Assembly (NCBI GenBank): GCA_014239555.1
Contig: JAAZYR010000012.1
Span: forward strand, 1-58,434
DNA: 58,434 bases
Direction: 5' to 3'
Source of the DNA: Acidimicrobiales bacterium
GTDB taxonomy: Bacteria > Actinomycetota > Acidimicrobiia > Acidimicrobiales > Poriferisodalaceae
Below the pieces are notes generated by a model that saw only the letters and a program-made list of their open reading frames with translations, was not told the DNA's origin and did no database searches. The position numbers and the translations under genes are program-made. This document shows positions 50,419-58,434 of the stretch, in pieces. Each line of letters opens with the position of its first letter. The first letter of the stretch is position 1.

Positions 50419-51264
50419 ATGGCGACTTGGCAAGTCGGAGATGTAGCGGTCACGAAGGTGCTGGAGATTGAGAAACACTGGCCGTTCTCGGCGTTACTTC
50501 CAGGTGCGGAAGACGTCATTGACGAACTGGCGTGGCTGCGACCCGATTTTGTTACCGACGAAGGCCGAATGAAGCTATCAATCCACGCTCTTATTTTGGA
50601 CTCAGAAGGATCAACGATCATCGTTGACACGTGTTGCGGTAACGACAAGTCTCGACCGGGCGCTCCTCCGTTCGACAATTTGCAAACGGACTTCATCGGA
50701 GAACTTGAACGGTCGGGATACAGCCCCGAAGACATCGACATGGTCGTCAGCACACACCTGCACGTCGATCATGTCGGTTGGAACACGCGCCTCGTTGGAG
50801 ACATTTGGACTCCGACCTTCCCCAACGCTGAGTATTTCTTTGTTCAAGATGAGTTCGACTATTGGCGGAGCGAACCGCAGCATTATGGGCCAGTCTTCGA
50901 GGATTCAGTACAACCGATAGTTGACGCCGGAATGGCGACGATCGTCACGAGTGACCACCGTTTAACCAACGAGGTGGCCTTGGAGTCGACCCCTGGACAC
51001 ACTCCTGGTCATGTGAGCGTAACTATTGACTCTGCGGGTCAATCAGCGCTAATTACGGGCGACATGACCCACCATCCGGTCCAGTTCGCCAAACCTGGTC
51101 TGGCTTCAAGCGCCGATTGGCGCCAGGACATTTCCACTGCAACCCGTCGCGAGGCGTACGAACGTTGGAGTGACGGCCGGCTGGTTATTGGCACGCATTT
51201 CGCTGGCCGGACTGCCGGCCGAATCATCGCAGAGGGCGACGCTTGGCGGTTCGACGTTTCTTGA
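50419..51264 (+). CDS. MBL-fold metallo-hydrolase (lactonase-like)
   Basis: 281 residues from ATG 50419 (GGGTGGAG upstream). Metal motif THLHVDHVGWN with His113, His115, Asp117, His118; later TPGHTPGHVS and LITGDMTHH supply the remaining His and bridging Asp; GTHFAGRTAG the last His. Layout resembles AHL-lactonase-type and related hydrolases. The last 41 bases overlap the 3' end of the convergent SulP gene. Confidence 0.9.
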   Translation: MATWQVGDVAVTKVLEIEKHWPFSALLPGAEDVIDELAWLRPDFVTDEGRMKLSIHALILDSEGSTIIVDTCCGNDKSRPGAPPFDNLQTDFIGELERSGYSPEDIDMVVSTHLHVDHVGWNTRLVGDIWTPTFPNAEYFFVQDEFDYWRSEPQHYGPVFEDSVQPIVDAGMATIVTSDHRLTNEVALESTPGHTPGHVSVTIDSAGQSALITGDMTHHPVQFAKPGLASSADWRQDISTATRREAYERWSDGRLVIGTHFAGRTAGRIIAEGDAWRFDVS

Positions 51265-52498
51265 GTTCATCGATGCCTCGCAGCAAAAGAGAAACGCTGA
51301 CAGCAGCGATCACTGCGTAGTGAATCTGCGGAGCCATCACCAACGTGCAAATCAGCGTGCCGATGGCTAGCAGGGCATCTCGATGTGACCTTTTGGCTAA
51401 CTCAAGCAAGGTGTGGAAGTTAAACAGCGGCAGTACAGCAATGATTACGGTGGCCGCAAGGACGGACTTCGGCAAGGTCTCCAAGACGGTAGCCAAGGGA
51501 AGAAAAGCCAAAACAAGAAGACCGACGAACACACCGACCCAGCGAGTTTCGCCGCCTGATAACCGGTTCAGCGAACTACGAGAGAAACTGCCCCCGACTG
51601 GGAACCCACCGAAAAGACCTGAAGCGAGGTTTGCGATTCCTTGTCCAGACAGTTCGCGTGATGCATCCCAGGATTCGTTGTCTTGGTTCGCAAATCCGCG
51701 AGCGATGGAAGATGGTTCAGCAAACTGCACGAACGAGATCACGAGAGCGCTGAGGAAGATTGAACCGACCGCATCCCAAGGCAAATCCAGCTTGAATGAC
51801 GGAAAATTATTTGGGATGGACCCCACTAAAGCTGCTGGATATGAGCCCGACCGACCAATCGCCACGGCAATGACGACTGCGATCAGAACGCCTGGGAATC
51901 GTCGACCAAACCGGCGACGCCCAAGGAGAACTAGACCCCCCGTGCCGCAGGCCAACACGATGGCAAATGGCTCCCAAGTCTCAACTGCCTGAAGAGCTCT
52001 AATGGCGCGAATTATTACCTGCCCGTCGGCCTCAGATCCGAGAGCGGCCGGCAGCTGTGAGGAAGCAATCAACAATGCAGCTCCGCTCGTGAACCCGGCG
52101 ACTATCGCAGGAGTCATCAAGAATGCGACGCGACCCCAACGCGCAGTGCCGAAAATGATCTGAAAGAACCCGAGCATGGTCGCCATGAGTGCGCCGAGCG
52201 CGACGTATTCGGCTGTACCAGGGGTTTCAACGGTCGAAAGAGCGCCGAAGGTCACGATCGCCGTCAGCGCTGTGGGTCCCGTCTGAAGAAACCGCGATGA
52301 CCCAAATGGAGCTGCCACGATGGGAGGAATTGAGGCGGCCAGGAGACCCACATACGCCGGCATACCCGCTAACTCTGCGTAGGCAAGACATTGAGGAATC
52401 AAGACAAGAGCGACAGCGATGGCTGCCGCGGCATCTCCCATTCGCGGTTTGGCCATTACTGGCCAAAGAGGTGGCCGACGCGAGTCTCTAAACATCAA
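51224..52498 (-). CDS. SulP-family anion transporter lacking a STAS domain
   Basis: 424 residues with 10-12 membrane segments. Starts AAAIAVALVLIPQCLAYAELAGMPAYVGLLAASIPPIVAAPFGSSRFLQTGPTALTAI-like region (SulP signature), then EPSSIARGFANQDNESWDASRELSGQGIANLASGLFGGFPVGGSFSRSSLNRLSGG-like core motifs in order. The usual C-terminal STAS domain (about 120 residues) is absent; the protein ends in a basic tail inside the neighbour's reading frame. Probable bicarbonate, sulfate or organic-anion carrier. Third gene after the acyl-CoA dehydrogenase and phosphatase, 18 bp from the latter. Confidence 0.88.
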   Translation of the reverse strand: MMFRDSRRPPLWPVMAKPRMGDAAAAIAVALVLIPQCLAYAELAGMPAYVGLLAASIPPIVAAPFGSSRFLQTGPTALTAIVTFGALSTVETPGTAEYVALGALMATMLGFFQIIFGTARWGRVAFLMTPAIVAGFTSGAALLIASSQLPAALGSEADGQVIIRAIRALQAVETWEPFAIVLACGTGGLVLLGRRRFGRRFPGVLIAVVIAVAIGRSGSYPAALVGSIPNNFPSFKLDLPWDAVGSIFLSALVISFVQFAEPSSIARGFANQDNESWDASRELSGQGIANLASGLFGGFPVGGSFSRSSLNRLSGGETRWVGVFVGLLVLAFLPLATVLETLPKSVLAATVIIAVLPLFNFHTLLELAKRSHRDALLAIGTLICTLVMAPQIHYAVIAAVSVSLLLRGIDELKKRRTAKRRPLR

Positions 52499-52516
52499 TC
52501 CCCGTGGAAATGATTC

Positions 52517-53287
52517 TCAGACCAACAGATTGAGTCGAAAAATCGTGACATTGTCGGGGTCAATCCCTAGCTCTTGGAGCACAAATTCTTCGACCCCACC
52601 ATGGTTCTTGTCGATGTAGTCCAGAGCCCGGGTCATTGCACCCCGTGGAGCGGATAACGCAGGCCGGATGGCTTCAACATCGGCACCAGCCGCCTCAAGG
52701 CTCGGTCTGAGCTGTTCAATGCGACGCTCCGACCTGAGCGAATTTGTCAACTCGTAGTCATCGAGAACAAGGCCGCGTTCAACACCACACAACTCCAAAA
52801 TCAGCGCCGCAGCTATGCCGGTGCGATCCTTACCCGCTGTGCAATGAAAAAGCAGCGGCCAGCAATCTAAATCTGCTGCCAACTCGAGGAAGTTCGCAAA
52901 TTGATTCCCCGAATCAGAGAGCATTTCGATGTAGCTGTCTGCGACGTCATCAACCGTTACGGAAGTGATCTCTCCGGAACGAATTCGGTCCACGAACTCT
53001 TGTTGCTGAGCGATTTCATCCCCGATTGGCAGTGGCGCATGAGTTGTGACGGTGGACCAAAGGCGAGAGACGTCGCGACTGGCTTCTGCAGAGGTACGAA
53101 AATCGACGACCGTGCGAATTCCGTACGCGGCTAACTCGTCTCGGTCATCATCGGTTAATTGACTCAGGCGATCTGAACGAAAGATCGCGTTGTTGCGCAC
53201 GTAGCGGCCGCCCGCAGCTGGATAGCCGCCAATGTCACGACAATTCATCGCTCCTGTTAGCGGGACCACAGCCGCATCGCGATTCAC
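52517..53287 (-). CDS. Tyrosine-phosphatase-like protein (Y_phosphatase3 type)
   Basis: 256 residues. P-loop HCTAGKDRTG with Cys149 and Arg155 (C-x5-R). N-terminal GAMNCRDIGGYPAAGGRYVRNNAIFRSDRLS-type region is typical of MptpB/LipA-like bacterial phosphatases, as is VVDFRTSAEA. GTG start overlaps the stop of the acyl-CoA dehydrogenase (GTGA), so translation is coupled. Could act on phosphotyrosine, phosphoinositide or another phosphate ester. Confidence 0.92.
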   Translation of the reverse strand: MNRDAAVVPLTGAMNCRDIGGYPAAGGRYVRNNAIFRSDRLSQLTDDDRDELAAYGIRTVVDFRTSAEASRDVSRLWSTVTTHAPLPIGDEIAQQQEFVDRIRSGEITSVTVDDVADSYIEMLSDSGNQFANFLELAADLDCWPLLFHCTAGKDRTGIAAALILELCGVERGLVLDDYELTNSLRSERRIEQLRPSLEAAGADVEAIRPALSAPRGAMTRALDYIDKNHGGVEEFVLQELGIDPDNVTIFRLNLLV

Positions 53288-54402
53288 GACTTCGGCCGCG
53301 GTTCTCGCGGTAGGCCAAGAATTCTCTCACCGATGATGTTCCGAAGGATTTGTGTGGTGCCACCCATGATTGTGTACGCAGGCGCATATACGACGTTTCT
53401 GGAAACTCTGTTCATGAGCATCGTCTCGGCTCCCACGACGAGTCCGACGAAGTTAGCAACTTCTTGCTCAAATTCGGTGCACCAAGTTTTAGTCACCGCG
53501 GAGTACTGGGGAAAAGGTGTCTGGCGCAGCACATTACGAAGCACCATGTCACGGCCGATTCGGTATCCCGTTTCGATTCGGGCTATTTGTTGGCGAATGA
53601 TTGGGTTGGCCGTATCGGCCTGCTCTTTCATATCTAGGTATAGGCGCTGATTTGATGCAAGTCGATCAATGCCACCCCGTTCGTGTTCCAGCTGGCGCAT
53701 GGTTTGACCGAAACTGTTATTCAACTCGCCCACCAGGTTTTGCTCGGGAACCATCACATCGTTGAAAAAAACTTCATTGAAGTGGGCGTCACCTGAAGCA
53801 TCTTTGATTGGTTTGATGTCGATCCCGGGGGACCTCATATCCACAACAAACTCGCTCATACCTTTATGAGGCGCAGCATCAAGATCCGTGCGACAAATTA
53901 AATAACACCAATCAGCAGTTCGGGCCCCACTTGTCCAAATTTTTTGGCCGTTGACGATCCAACGGTCGCCATCTTTGACTGCCTTTGTGTTTATTGCCGC
54001 TACATCAGACCCTGCGTCTGGTTCCGACATGCCGATGCACCACTTAGATCGACCTTGCCTCATTTCGGGCAAGAAACGTTCTTGTTGCTCCTCGCTGCCG
54101 TAGCTGAGAAGTACCGGACCAATTTGTCTATCGGGGAAAAAGGACCCTGCCATTGGAGCTCGACCGAGTAAGAGCTGTTCGGTTACAACAAATCGCTCAA
54201 CTTCGGGACGCCCGTCTCCCCCTTTCTCAACCGGCCACGTCATGCCGATCCAGCCCTTGTCGGCCAACCTCAAAGTGAATTCGTCGCTATAACCCACCAA
54301 CCATCCGTCATCGGTATTGAACAAATCGGAGGTGGCTTCGGCGACCCAATGTCTGGCTTCATCTGCCAGTTCGTCAAGTTCAGTTGGCCAGGTGTAATCC
54401 AT
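53284..54402 (-). CDS. Acyl-CoA dehydrogenase family protein
   Basis: 372 residues from ATG 54402 (AGAAGG just upstream); a longer ATG start at 54471 runs into the divergent quinone oxidoreductase. Family motifs: KGWIGMTWPVEKGG, CIGMSEPDAGSDVAAINTKAVKDGD-like FAD region, WIVNGQKIWTSGA, and the C-terminal GGTTQILRNIIGERILGLPR. It oxidises an acyl-CoA to the enoyl-CoA with FAD, passing electrons to ETF. First gene of a three-gene operon with phosphatase and SulP. Confidence 0.94.
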   Translation of the reverse strand: MDYTWPTELDELADEARHWVAEATSDLFNTDDGWLVGYSDEFTLRLADKGWIGMTWPVEKGGDGRPEVERFVVTEQLLLGRAPMAGSFFPDRQIGPVLLSYGSEEQQERFLPEMRQGRSKWCIGMSEPDAGSDVAAINTKAVKDGDRWIVNGQKIWTSGARTADWCYLICRTDLDAAPHKGMSEFVVDMRSPGIDIKPIKDASGDAHFNEVFFNDVMVPEQNLVGELNNSFGQTMRQLEHERGGIDRLASNQRLYLDMKEQADTANPIIRQQIARIETGYRIGRDMVLRNVLRQTPFPQYSAVTKTWCTEFEQEVANFVGLVVGAETMLMNRVSRNVVYAPAYTIMGGTTQILRNIIGERILGLPREPRPKS

Positions 54403-54475
54403 TGCCTTCTGAGCGTAGCGAGGAGCTTTAACTTCCGCCCGTTCGCAGTCGGTTGTGGCCTGTAGCCTCACGCAG

Positions 54476-55456
54476 ATGCGAGCAGTGGTGATACCTAAAT
54501 ATGGTGATGCAGATGTGTTGGAGTTACGAGAGATCGCTGACCCTGAACCAGGCCCAGATGAGGTTCTAGTTGAGGTTGTAGCGTCCGCGATGAACCGCGC
54601 GGACCTCCTTCAACGAGCGGGCCAATATCCGGCTCCTGGACCTAAACCCCTCTTCGAGATACCTGGGTTGGAGTTCTCCGGTCGGATCGGCTCTGTTGGG
54701 TCACAAGTACAGCGATGGTCGGTTGGTGACGCAGTGATGGGAATAGTGTCGGGCGGCGCGATGGCCGAAAAGGTCGTTACGCATGAGCGGATGCTTCAAT
54801 CGGTACCCGAACACATCGAGCTTGCCGACGCCGCTGCGATTCCAGAAGTGTTTATGACTGCCCATGACGCACTTGTTTCCCTAGGGGATCTCACATCAGG
54901 TGGTCGGGCATTGGTTCACGCCGGAGGGTCCGGGGTGGGCACTGCTTCGATTCAAATTGCCAAAGCCATCGGAGCTCAGGTAGCCGTCACTTGTTCAACA
55001 AACAAAATTGACCCGTGCCGCGAGCTAGGAGCAGATCTGATCGTCGATTACACCAAACACGATTTCGTTGAAGAAGTTGCGGTTTGGACTCAAGATCAGG
55101 GCGTCGATGTTGTCCTTGATGTGATTGGCGGCGACTATTTGGCTAAGAACCTTCAATGCCTCAAGATTCAGGGACGGATAATTCAAGTTGGAGCGATGGG
55201 TGGCCCAGTTGCTTCTTTTGCTCTCGGCGCGTTACTGCCGAAGCGAGCGTCGCTGATAGGAACAGTTCTACGTTCTCGGCCAATTGAACAAAAAATTGAA
55301 GCCAATCAGCGTTTCGTCGCTGAGTTATTGCCCCGATTCGAAGATGGCAGCCTGAAGCCTGTTATTGACTCGAGATATCAACTGGCGGATATTGCTGCTG
55401 CGCACACCTATATGGAAACCAATGCGAATATTGGGAAGATCCTGATCGACATCTAG
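54476..55456 (+). CDS. NAD(P)H-quinone oxidoreductase (zeta-crystallin/PIG3-like MDR)
   Basis: 326 residues from ATG 54476; an upstream ATG at 54455 would overlap the divergent gene's longer form. MDR-family layout: MRAVVIPKYGDADVLELRE, VASAMNRADLLQRAGQYP, FEIPGLEFSGRI, cofactor motif VHAGGSGVGTASIQIAKAIGAQV, and the PIG3-type end. Zinc ligands are absent, as expected for quinone reductases. It reduces quinones or enones with NADPH. Confidence 0.92.
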   Translation: MRAVVIPKYGDADVLELREIADPEPGPDEVLVEVVASAMNRADLLQRAGQYPAPGPKPLFEIPGLEFSGRIGSVGSQVQRWSVGDAVMGIVSGGAMAEKVVTHERMLQSVPEHIELADAAAIPEVFMTAHDALVSLGDLTSGGRALVHAGGSGVGTASIQIAKAIGAQVAVTCSTNKIDPCRELGADLIVDYTKHDFVEEVAVWTQDQGVDVVLDVIGGDYLAKNLQCLKIQGRIIQVGAMGGPVASFALGALLPKRASLIGTVLRSRPIEQKIEANQRFVAELLPRFEDGSLKPVIDSRYQLADIAAAHTYMETNANIGKILIDI

Positions 55457-55485
55457 ATCTCTTGTTGGCTGATGACTTGTGGTGA

Positions 55486-56757
55486 TCAGCGATTTGCCAA
55501 CGGCACGTAGTCTCGTTCGCTTGGGCCGGTGTACTTCTGGCGTGGTCGGTAGATCTTCTGCTCGGGGTCATCGAGCATTTCTTGCCAGTGAGCAAGCCAG
55601 CCTGGGGTGCGTCCGATTGCAAACAAGACGGTGAACATATCCATAGGAAAGCCCATTGCCTCGTAGATCAAGCCGGAGTAGAAGTCAACGTTTGGGTAAA
55701 GATTGCGGTCGATGAAGTAGGAGTCACTTAAGGCGACTTCTTCGAGTTTCATCGCAATGTCCAACAGGGGGTTCATCCCGGTCACCGAGAACACTCGATC
55801 GGAGGTTTCTTTGATGATTTTGGCTCTCGGGTCGTAGCTCTTATAGACGCGGTGACCAAACCCTTGGAGCAAGGTCTCCCCGGTCTTTACTTTTTCCACA
55901 TAATCCGTCACGTTGTCGAAGCTTCCGATCTCGTGAAGCATGCGGATGACGGCCTCGTTCGCGCCGCCATGAAGTGGACCATAAAGGCCACATGTCGCGG
56001 CGGCCACAGCGGAGTAGGGATCAGCGTTACTCGAACCCACGGTGCGCATAGTCGTCGTTGAACAATTTTGTTCATGATCCGCGTGGAGGATTAACAGCAC
56101 GTCGAGCGCTTTAGTGAGGACCGGATCTGGTTCATAACTGGGATCTGCGACATTCCACATCATTCGGAGAAAGTTGCCTGTGTAGCCCAGGTGGTTGACC
56201 GGATATTCGTATGGAAGTCCAAGACGGTTCTTGTAGGCAAAAGCGGCCATCGTTGGCATCTTCGCGATAAGTCGGATGGTCTGAATCAACCGATTATGTG
56301 GGTCGTCTATGTCTTTGGCTTCGGGATAGAAAGTGGACAGCGCAGCGACTGTTGACACCAAGGTGCCCATTGGGTGGGCGTCATAACGGAAACCTTGCAT
56401 GAACCGGGCAATGTTTTCATGCACGTAGGTGTGGTAGGTGATGTGGTGGTTCCACTCTTCAGACTGATCTTCTGTGGGGAGTTCTCCGTAGAGAAGGAGG
56501 TAGCAGACTTCAATAAAGTTTGACTTCTCTGCAAGTTGTTCGATCGGGTAGCCGCGATAGCGGAGAATGCCGTTCGCTCCGTCGATATAGGTGATTTGGC
56601 TATCGCAGTTGGCGGTCGACATGTAGGCGGGGTCGTAAAACCACATTCCTTTGTCGAGCTCGCGAAGAGCTGCCGATGAGATAGTGCCATCCACAATTGG
56701 GACTGTGACACTGTCTCCGCTGCGGTTGTCGGTGATCGTGAAGGACTCTTCTGACAC
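55486..56757 (-). CDS. gltA: Citrate synthase
   Basis: 423 residues from GTG 56757 (AAAGGAAAA upstream); in-frame starts further up add a basic, non-homologous leader. Type II-like citrate synthase with [44 protein letters not shown], catalytic His in [32 protein letters not shown], and the final catalytic Asp in [12 protein letters not shown]. It condenses acetyl-CoA and oxaloacetate. The 211-bp leader region separates it from the carboxylase gene. Confidence 0.96.
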   Translation of the reverse strand: MSEESFTITDNRSGDSVTVPIVDGTISSAALRELDKGMWFYDPAYMSTANCDSQITYIDGANGILRYRGYPIEQLAEKSNFIEVCYLLLYGELPTEDQSEEWNHHITYHTYVHENIARFMQGFRYDAHPMGTLVSTVAALSTFYPEAKDIDDPHNRLIQTIRLIAKMPTMAAFAYKNRLGLPYEYPVNHLGYTGNFLRMMWNVADPSYEPDPVLTKALDVLLILHADHEQNCSTTTMRTVGSSNADPYSAVAAATCGLYGPLHGGANEAVIRMLHEIGSFDNVTDYVEKVKTGETLLQGFGHRVYKSYDPRAKIIKETSDRVFSVTGMNPLLDIAMKLEEVALSDSYFIDRNLYPNVDFYSGLIYEAMGFPMDMFTVLFAIGRTPGWLAHWQEMLDDPEQKIYRPRQKYTGPSERDYVPLANR

Positions 56758-56968
56758 GCGCTTTTCCTTTACTTTCTTACGTCGCAGTTTTCCACTTTGG
56801 GGGCCGAGCCCTCGGGTGCGTCGTTGCACTGCTCGACAATTCCCCGCTCCGGACCGTACCTCAACTTGCTGCTGCTCGCCTCTTTGAGTGGGTTACATTT
56901 TGATGTGGAAGAGGTGACGTTGCCTATTTGCCTTGTTTGAAAACTTGCGGCGAGCGGTATCAGATCCC

Positions 56969-58318
56969 TCAAAGTGGGGAATTATCGTGCCGTCGGTTTG
57001 GCAGTCGTTCGCGTTTTGAGCTGAACAGATCAACGAGATCAACAAGTTCCCTGCGGGTGTCTTCAGGGTTAATTACCGCGTCTACGAAACCTCGCTCTGC
57101 CCCCACGTATGGATTCAGATAGGTCTGTTCGTAATCCTCGACCCAGCTCGCAGTCTCTTCTTCTGAGGCACCGCGTTGCAGAATTTGAGCGGCCTGAGTC
57201 GCGCCCATGACAGCGATTTCGGCAGTTGGCCAAGCTAAGTAGGCGTCGTTACCCATTGTTTTCGAGTCCATGACGATGAAGGCCCCGCCGTATGATTTTC
57301 GTAGCACCACTGAGATGCGCGGAACTGTTGCTCTCGCGTACGCGAAGGCCATCTGCGCTCCATGGCGGATCATGCCTCTCCATTCGAGATCTTTTCCTGG
57401 ATAGAAACCAGGTGTATCTACGAAGGTGATGAGTGGCAGGTTAAACGCGTCGCACATTGAGACGAAACGGGCGCCTTTTTGAGAAGCTGGAATATCGAGG
57501 GTTCCTGCAATCGCTATCGGCTGATTCGCGATGACGCCGACGGGTCTGCCACCCATACATGCGAAACCGGTGACGAGGTTTTGAGCCCACCCGCTGCGTA
57601 ATTCTAAGAAATCATCGTCGTCTATAACTGAGCGAATGACGTCTCGGACGTCGTAGGAGCCGGTGGGAGTATCAGGCAACACATCTCCGGCCTCAGGAGT
57701 GGCTCGGTCAACAGGGTCAGATGTCGGTTGGAATGGCGGTTCGTCACCGTTGTGGTCGGGCATGAAGCGGAGAATGTCGCCGATAGTCGAGAGAACTTCA
57801 TCGTGGGGAGCAATGATGCTGGCCGTGCCAGTGTCTCGAAAGTGAACCGAGGCGCCACCTAATTCTTCGACGTCGACTCGAACACCGGTCATTTGCTGAA
57901 CAGGAACGGGACCGCTAACGAATGCGTAGGCATCCTCGGCCATGACTACGACATCTGCGAGACCGATGAGTAGCGCCGTTCCTGATACCGCCGGTCCGGT
58001 TACTCCGGCGAGAATGGGCACCACACCCGATGCCTTGGCGAGTGCTCGTGCAGCGCGACCCCACCCGTCAAGAGCTGCCACGCCGTAATGGGCGTCAGCT
58101 CCTGAAGAGGCCAAGAGAAGGACGATTGGCATTCGCTTTTCGAGTGCCATAAGGGCAGCGGCGGTCATCGTGTCGCCATCTTCGGGTGTAAGTGCCCCTC
58201 GATGTTCAGGGTCTTCTGCTTGGATCAGCATGACGGCGCGACCGGCGAGGTCATGAATTCCTGCCATTGCGTGTGCGGGTGTTCCTTCGCGTAATTGCAA
58301 GGCGATAGGGGTGGTCAC
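56969..58318 (-). CDS. Acyl-CoA carboxylase carboxyltransferase (AccD/PccB-like) subunit, shortened N-terminus
   Basis: 449 residues. Two crotonase-like halves: the first with GTALLIGLADVVVMAEDAYAF and PVQQMTGVRVDVEELGGASVH, the second with FVDTPGFYPGKDLEWRGMIRHGAQMAFAYA-type core, RKSYGGAFIVMDSKTMGND and AWPTAEIAVMG. Relatives are about 510-540 residues, so some 70 N-terminal residues are missing; ATG 58318 has no better upstream start before the next stop that I can see. Carboxylates acetyl-, propionyl- or a related CoA using carboxybiotin. No biotin carrier gene in the window. Confidence 0.88.
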   Translation of the reverse strand: MTTPIALQLREGTPAHAMAGIHDLAGRAVMLIQAEDPEHRGALTPEDGDTMTAAALMALEKRMPIVLLLASSGADAHYGVAALDGWGRAARALAKASGVVPILAGVTGPAVSGTALLIGLADVVVMAEDAYAFVSGPVPVQQMTGVRVDVEELGGASVHFRDTGTASIIAPHDEVLSTIGDILRFMPDHNGDEPPFQPTSDPVDRATPEAGDVLPDTPTGSYDVRDVIRSVIDDDDFLELRSGWAQNLVTGFACMGGRPVGVIANQPIAIAGTLDIPASQKGARFVSMCDAFNLPLITFVDTPGFYPGKDLEWRGMIRHGAQMAFAYARATVPRISVVLRKSYGGAFIVMDSKTMGNDAYLAWPTAEIAVMGATQAAQILQRGASEEETASWVEDYEQTYLNPYVGAERGFVDAVINPEDTRRELVDLVDLFSSKRERLPNRRHDNSPL

Positions 58319-58374
58319 GGTCCCGAGCGTAGGCGCGTTAGGGCGAAGAGTAGTGATGATCAGTTTGAACTTAC

Positions 58375-58434
58375 CTAGACAGCTGTAAGTCCTTCGATCG
58401 TGGGGGCCATGGTGCGCACCACCTGTCGAAGCAC
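58375..58434 (-). CDS. C-terminal end of a gene running out of the window
   Basis: An open frame enters from the right edge and ends at TAG (58375-58377), giving 19 residues ending in PTIEGLTAV. Its codon pattern and the 56-bp spacing to the carboxyltransferase gene suggest a real upstream gene on the same strand. Too short to identify. Confidence 0.4.
   Translation of the reverse strand: MLRQVVRTMAPTIEGLTAV

Noticed and set aside
50313..50753. Long N-terminal extension of the PGPGW protein
   Set aside because: It is antisense to the MBL hydrolase coding region; the GTG at 50312 has a ribosome site and fits family length.
1..58434. CRISPR array, insertion sequence or prophage
   Set aside because: No spaced direct repeats, transposase, integrase or phage genes were found; the only direct repeats are in-frame coding repeats in lipoproteins.

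Overview
The window looks like a stretch of chromosome from a free-living, aerobic, mid-GC (roughly 50-55% by eye) marine or environmental actinobacterium, most likely of the class Acidimicrobiia. Several clues point there: F420/flavin luciferase-like oxidoreductases, many CaiB/BaiF CoA-transferases, lipoproteins with Thr-rich APTTT-type linkers, a PGPGW (TIGR02611-like) membrane protein, a SCO4226/DUF4242 protein, frequent GTG starts, and a tRNA-Leu gene with an encoded CCA. This placement is inferred from gene content; no rRNA or marker gene is present to confirm it.

Layout. 1-2281 (minus): a long lipoprotein, open to the window edge, with a papain-like region and a 23-residue repeat tail; then a methyltransferase. 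3.4-7.3 kb: two CaiB/BaiF CoA-transferases and an SDR. 7.3-10.2 kb: a cold-shock protein, two Thr-rich lipoproteins (one frameshifted) and a DUF4242 protein. 10.5-17.3 kb: a D-aminoacylase-type amidohydrolase, a duplicated-domain reductive dehalogenase-like protein with a RidA protein, a VOC protein, and an amidase with a small AtzG/GatC-like partner. 17.3-25.3 kb: an exported, membrane-anchored protein, a PhnZ-like HD oxygenase, a VOC protein, two 2-oxoglutarate/Fe oxygenases, a hydratase and a double-length CoA-transferase. 25.4-33.5 kb: a CxxC protein, tRNA-Leu(TAG), DoxX, cupin, a double EthD protein, a nitroreductase-SRPBCC fusion, an MFS carrier, a Baeyer-Villiger-type monooxygenase and an LLM oxidoreductase.

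The most striking gene is at 33615-34775. One reading frame is interrupted by a single in-frame TGA exactly where a peroxiredoxin-like protein should carry its catalytic cysteine (U-P-P-C). A hairpin of the right kind follows the TGA, and the C-terminus is a DsbD N-terminal-like domain with its own Cys pair. I read it as a selenoprotein.

35.7-40.1 kb (minus) is a tightly packed four-gene operon: Rieske oxygenase alpha subunit, NTF2-like protein, MFS transporter and a dimethylformamidase-like iron amidohydrolase. It is a plausible self-contained pathway for an amide or N-alkylated compound. 41-47.8 kb has a methyltransferase, an HSL-type esterase, an LLM oxidoreductase, a thioesterase, a DUF1330-like protein and a phytanoyl-CoA dioxygenase/enoyl-CoA hydratase pair. 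47.8-58.4 kb turns to core metabolism: class I fumarase, citrate synthase and an acyl-CoA carboxylase carboxyltransferase, mixed with an acyl-CoA dehydrogenase/tyrosine phosphatase/SulP operon and a quinone oxidoreductase.

Together the genes suggest a generalist that oxygenates, CoA-activates and beta-oxidises many organic compounds and feeds them into the TCA cycle. No transcription regulator, transposase, integrase or CRISPR array was recognised anywhere in the window.
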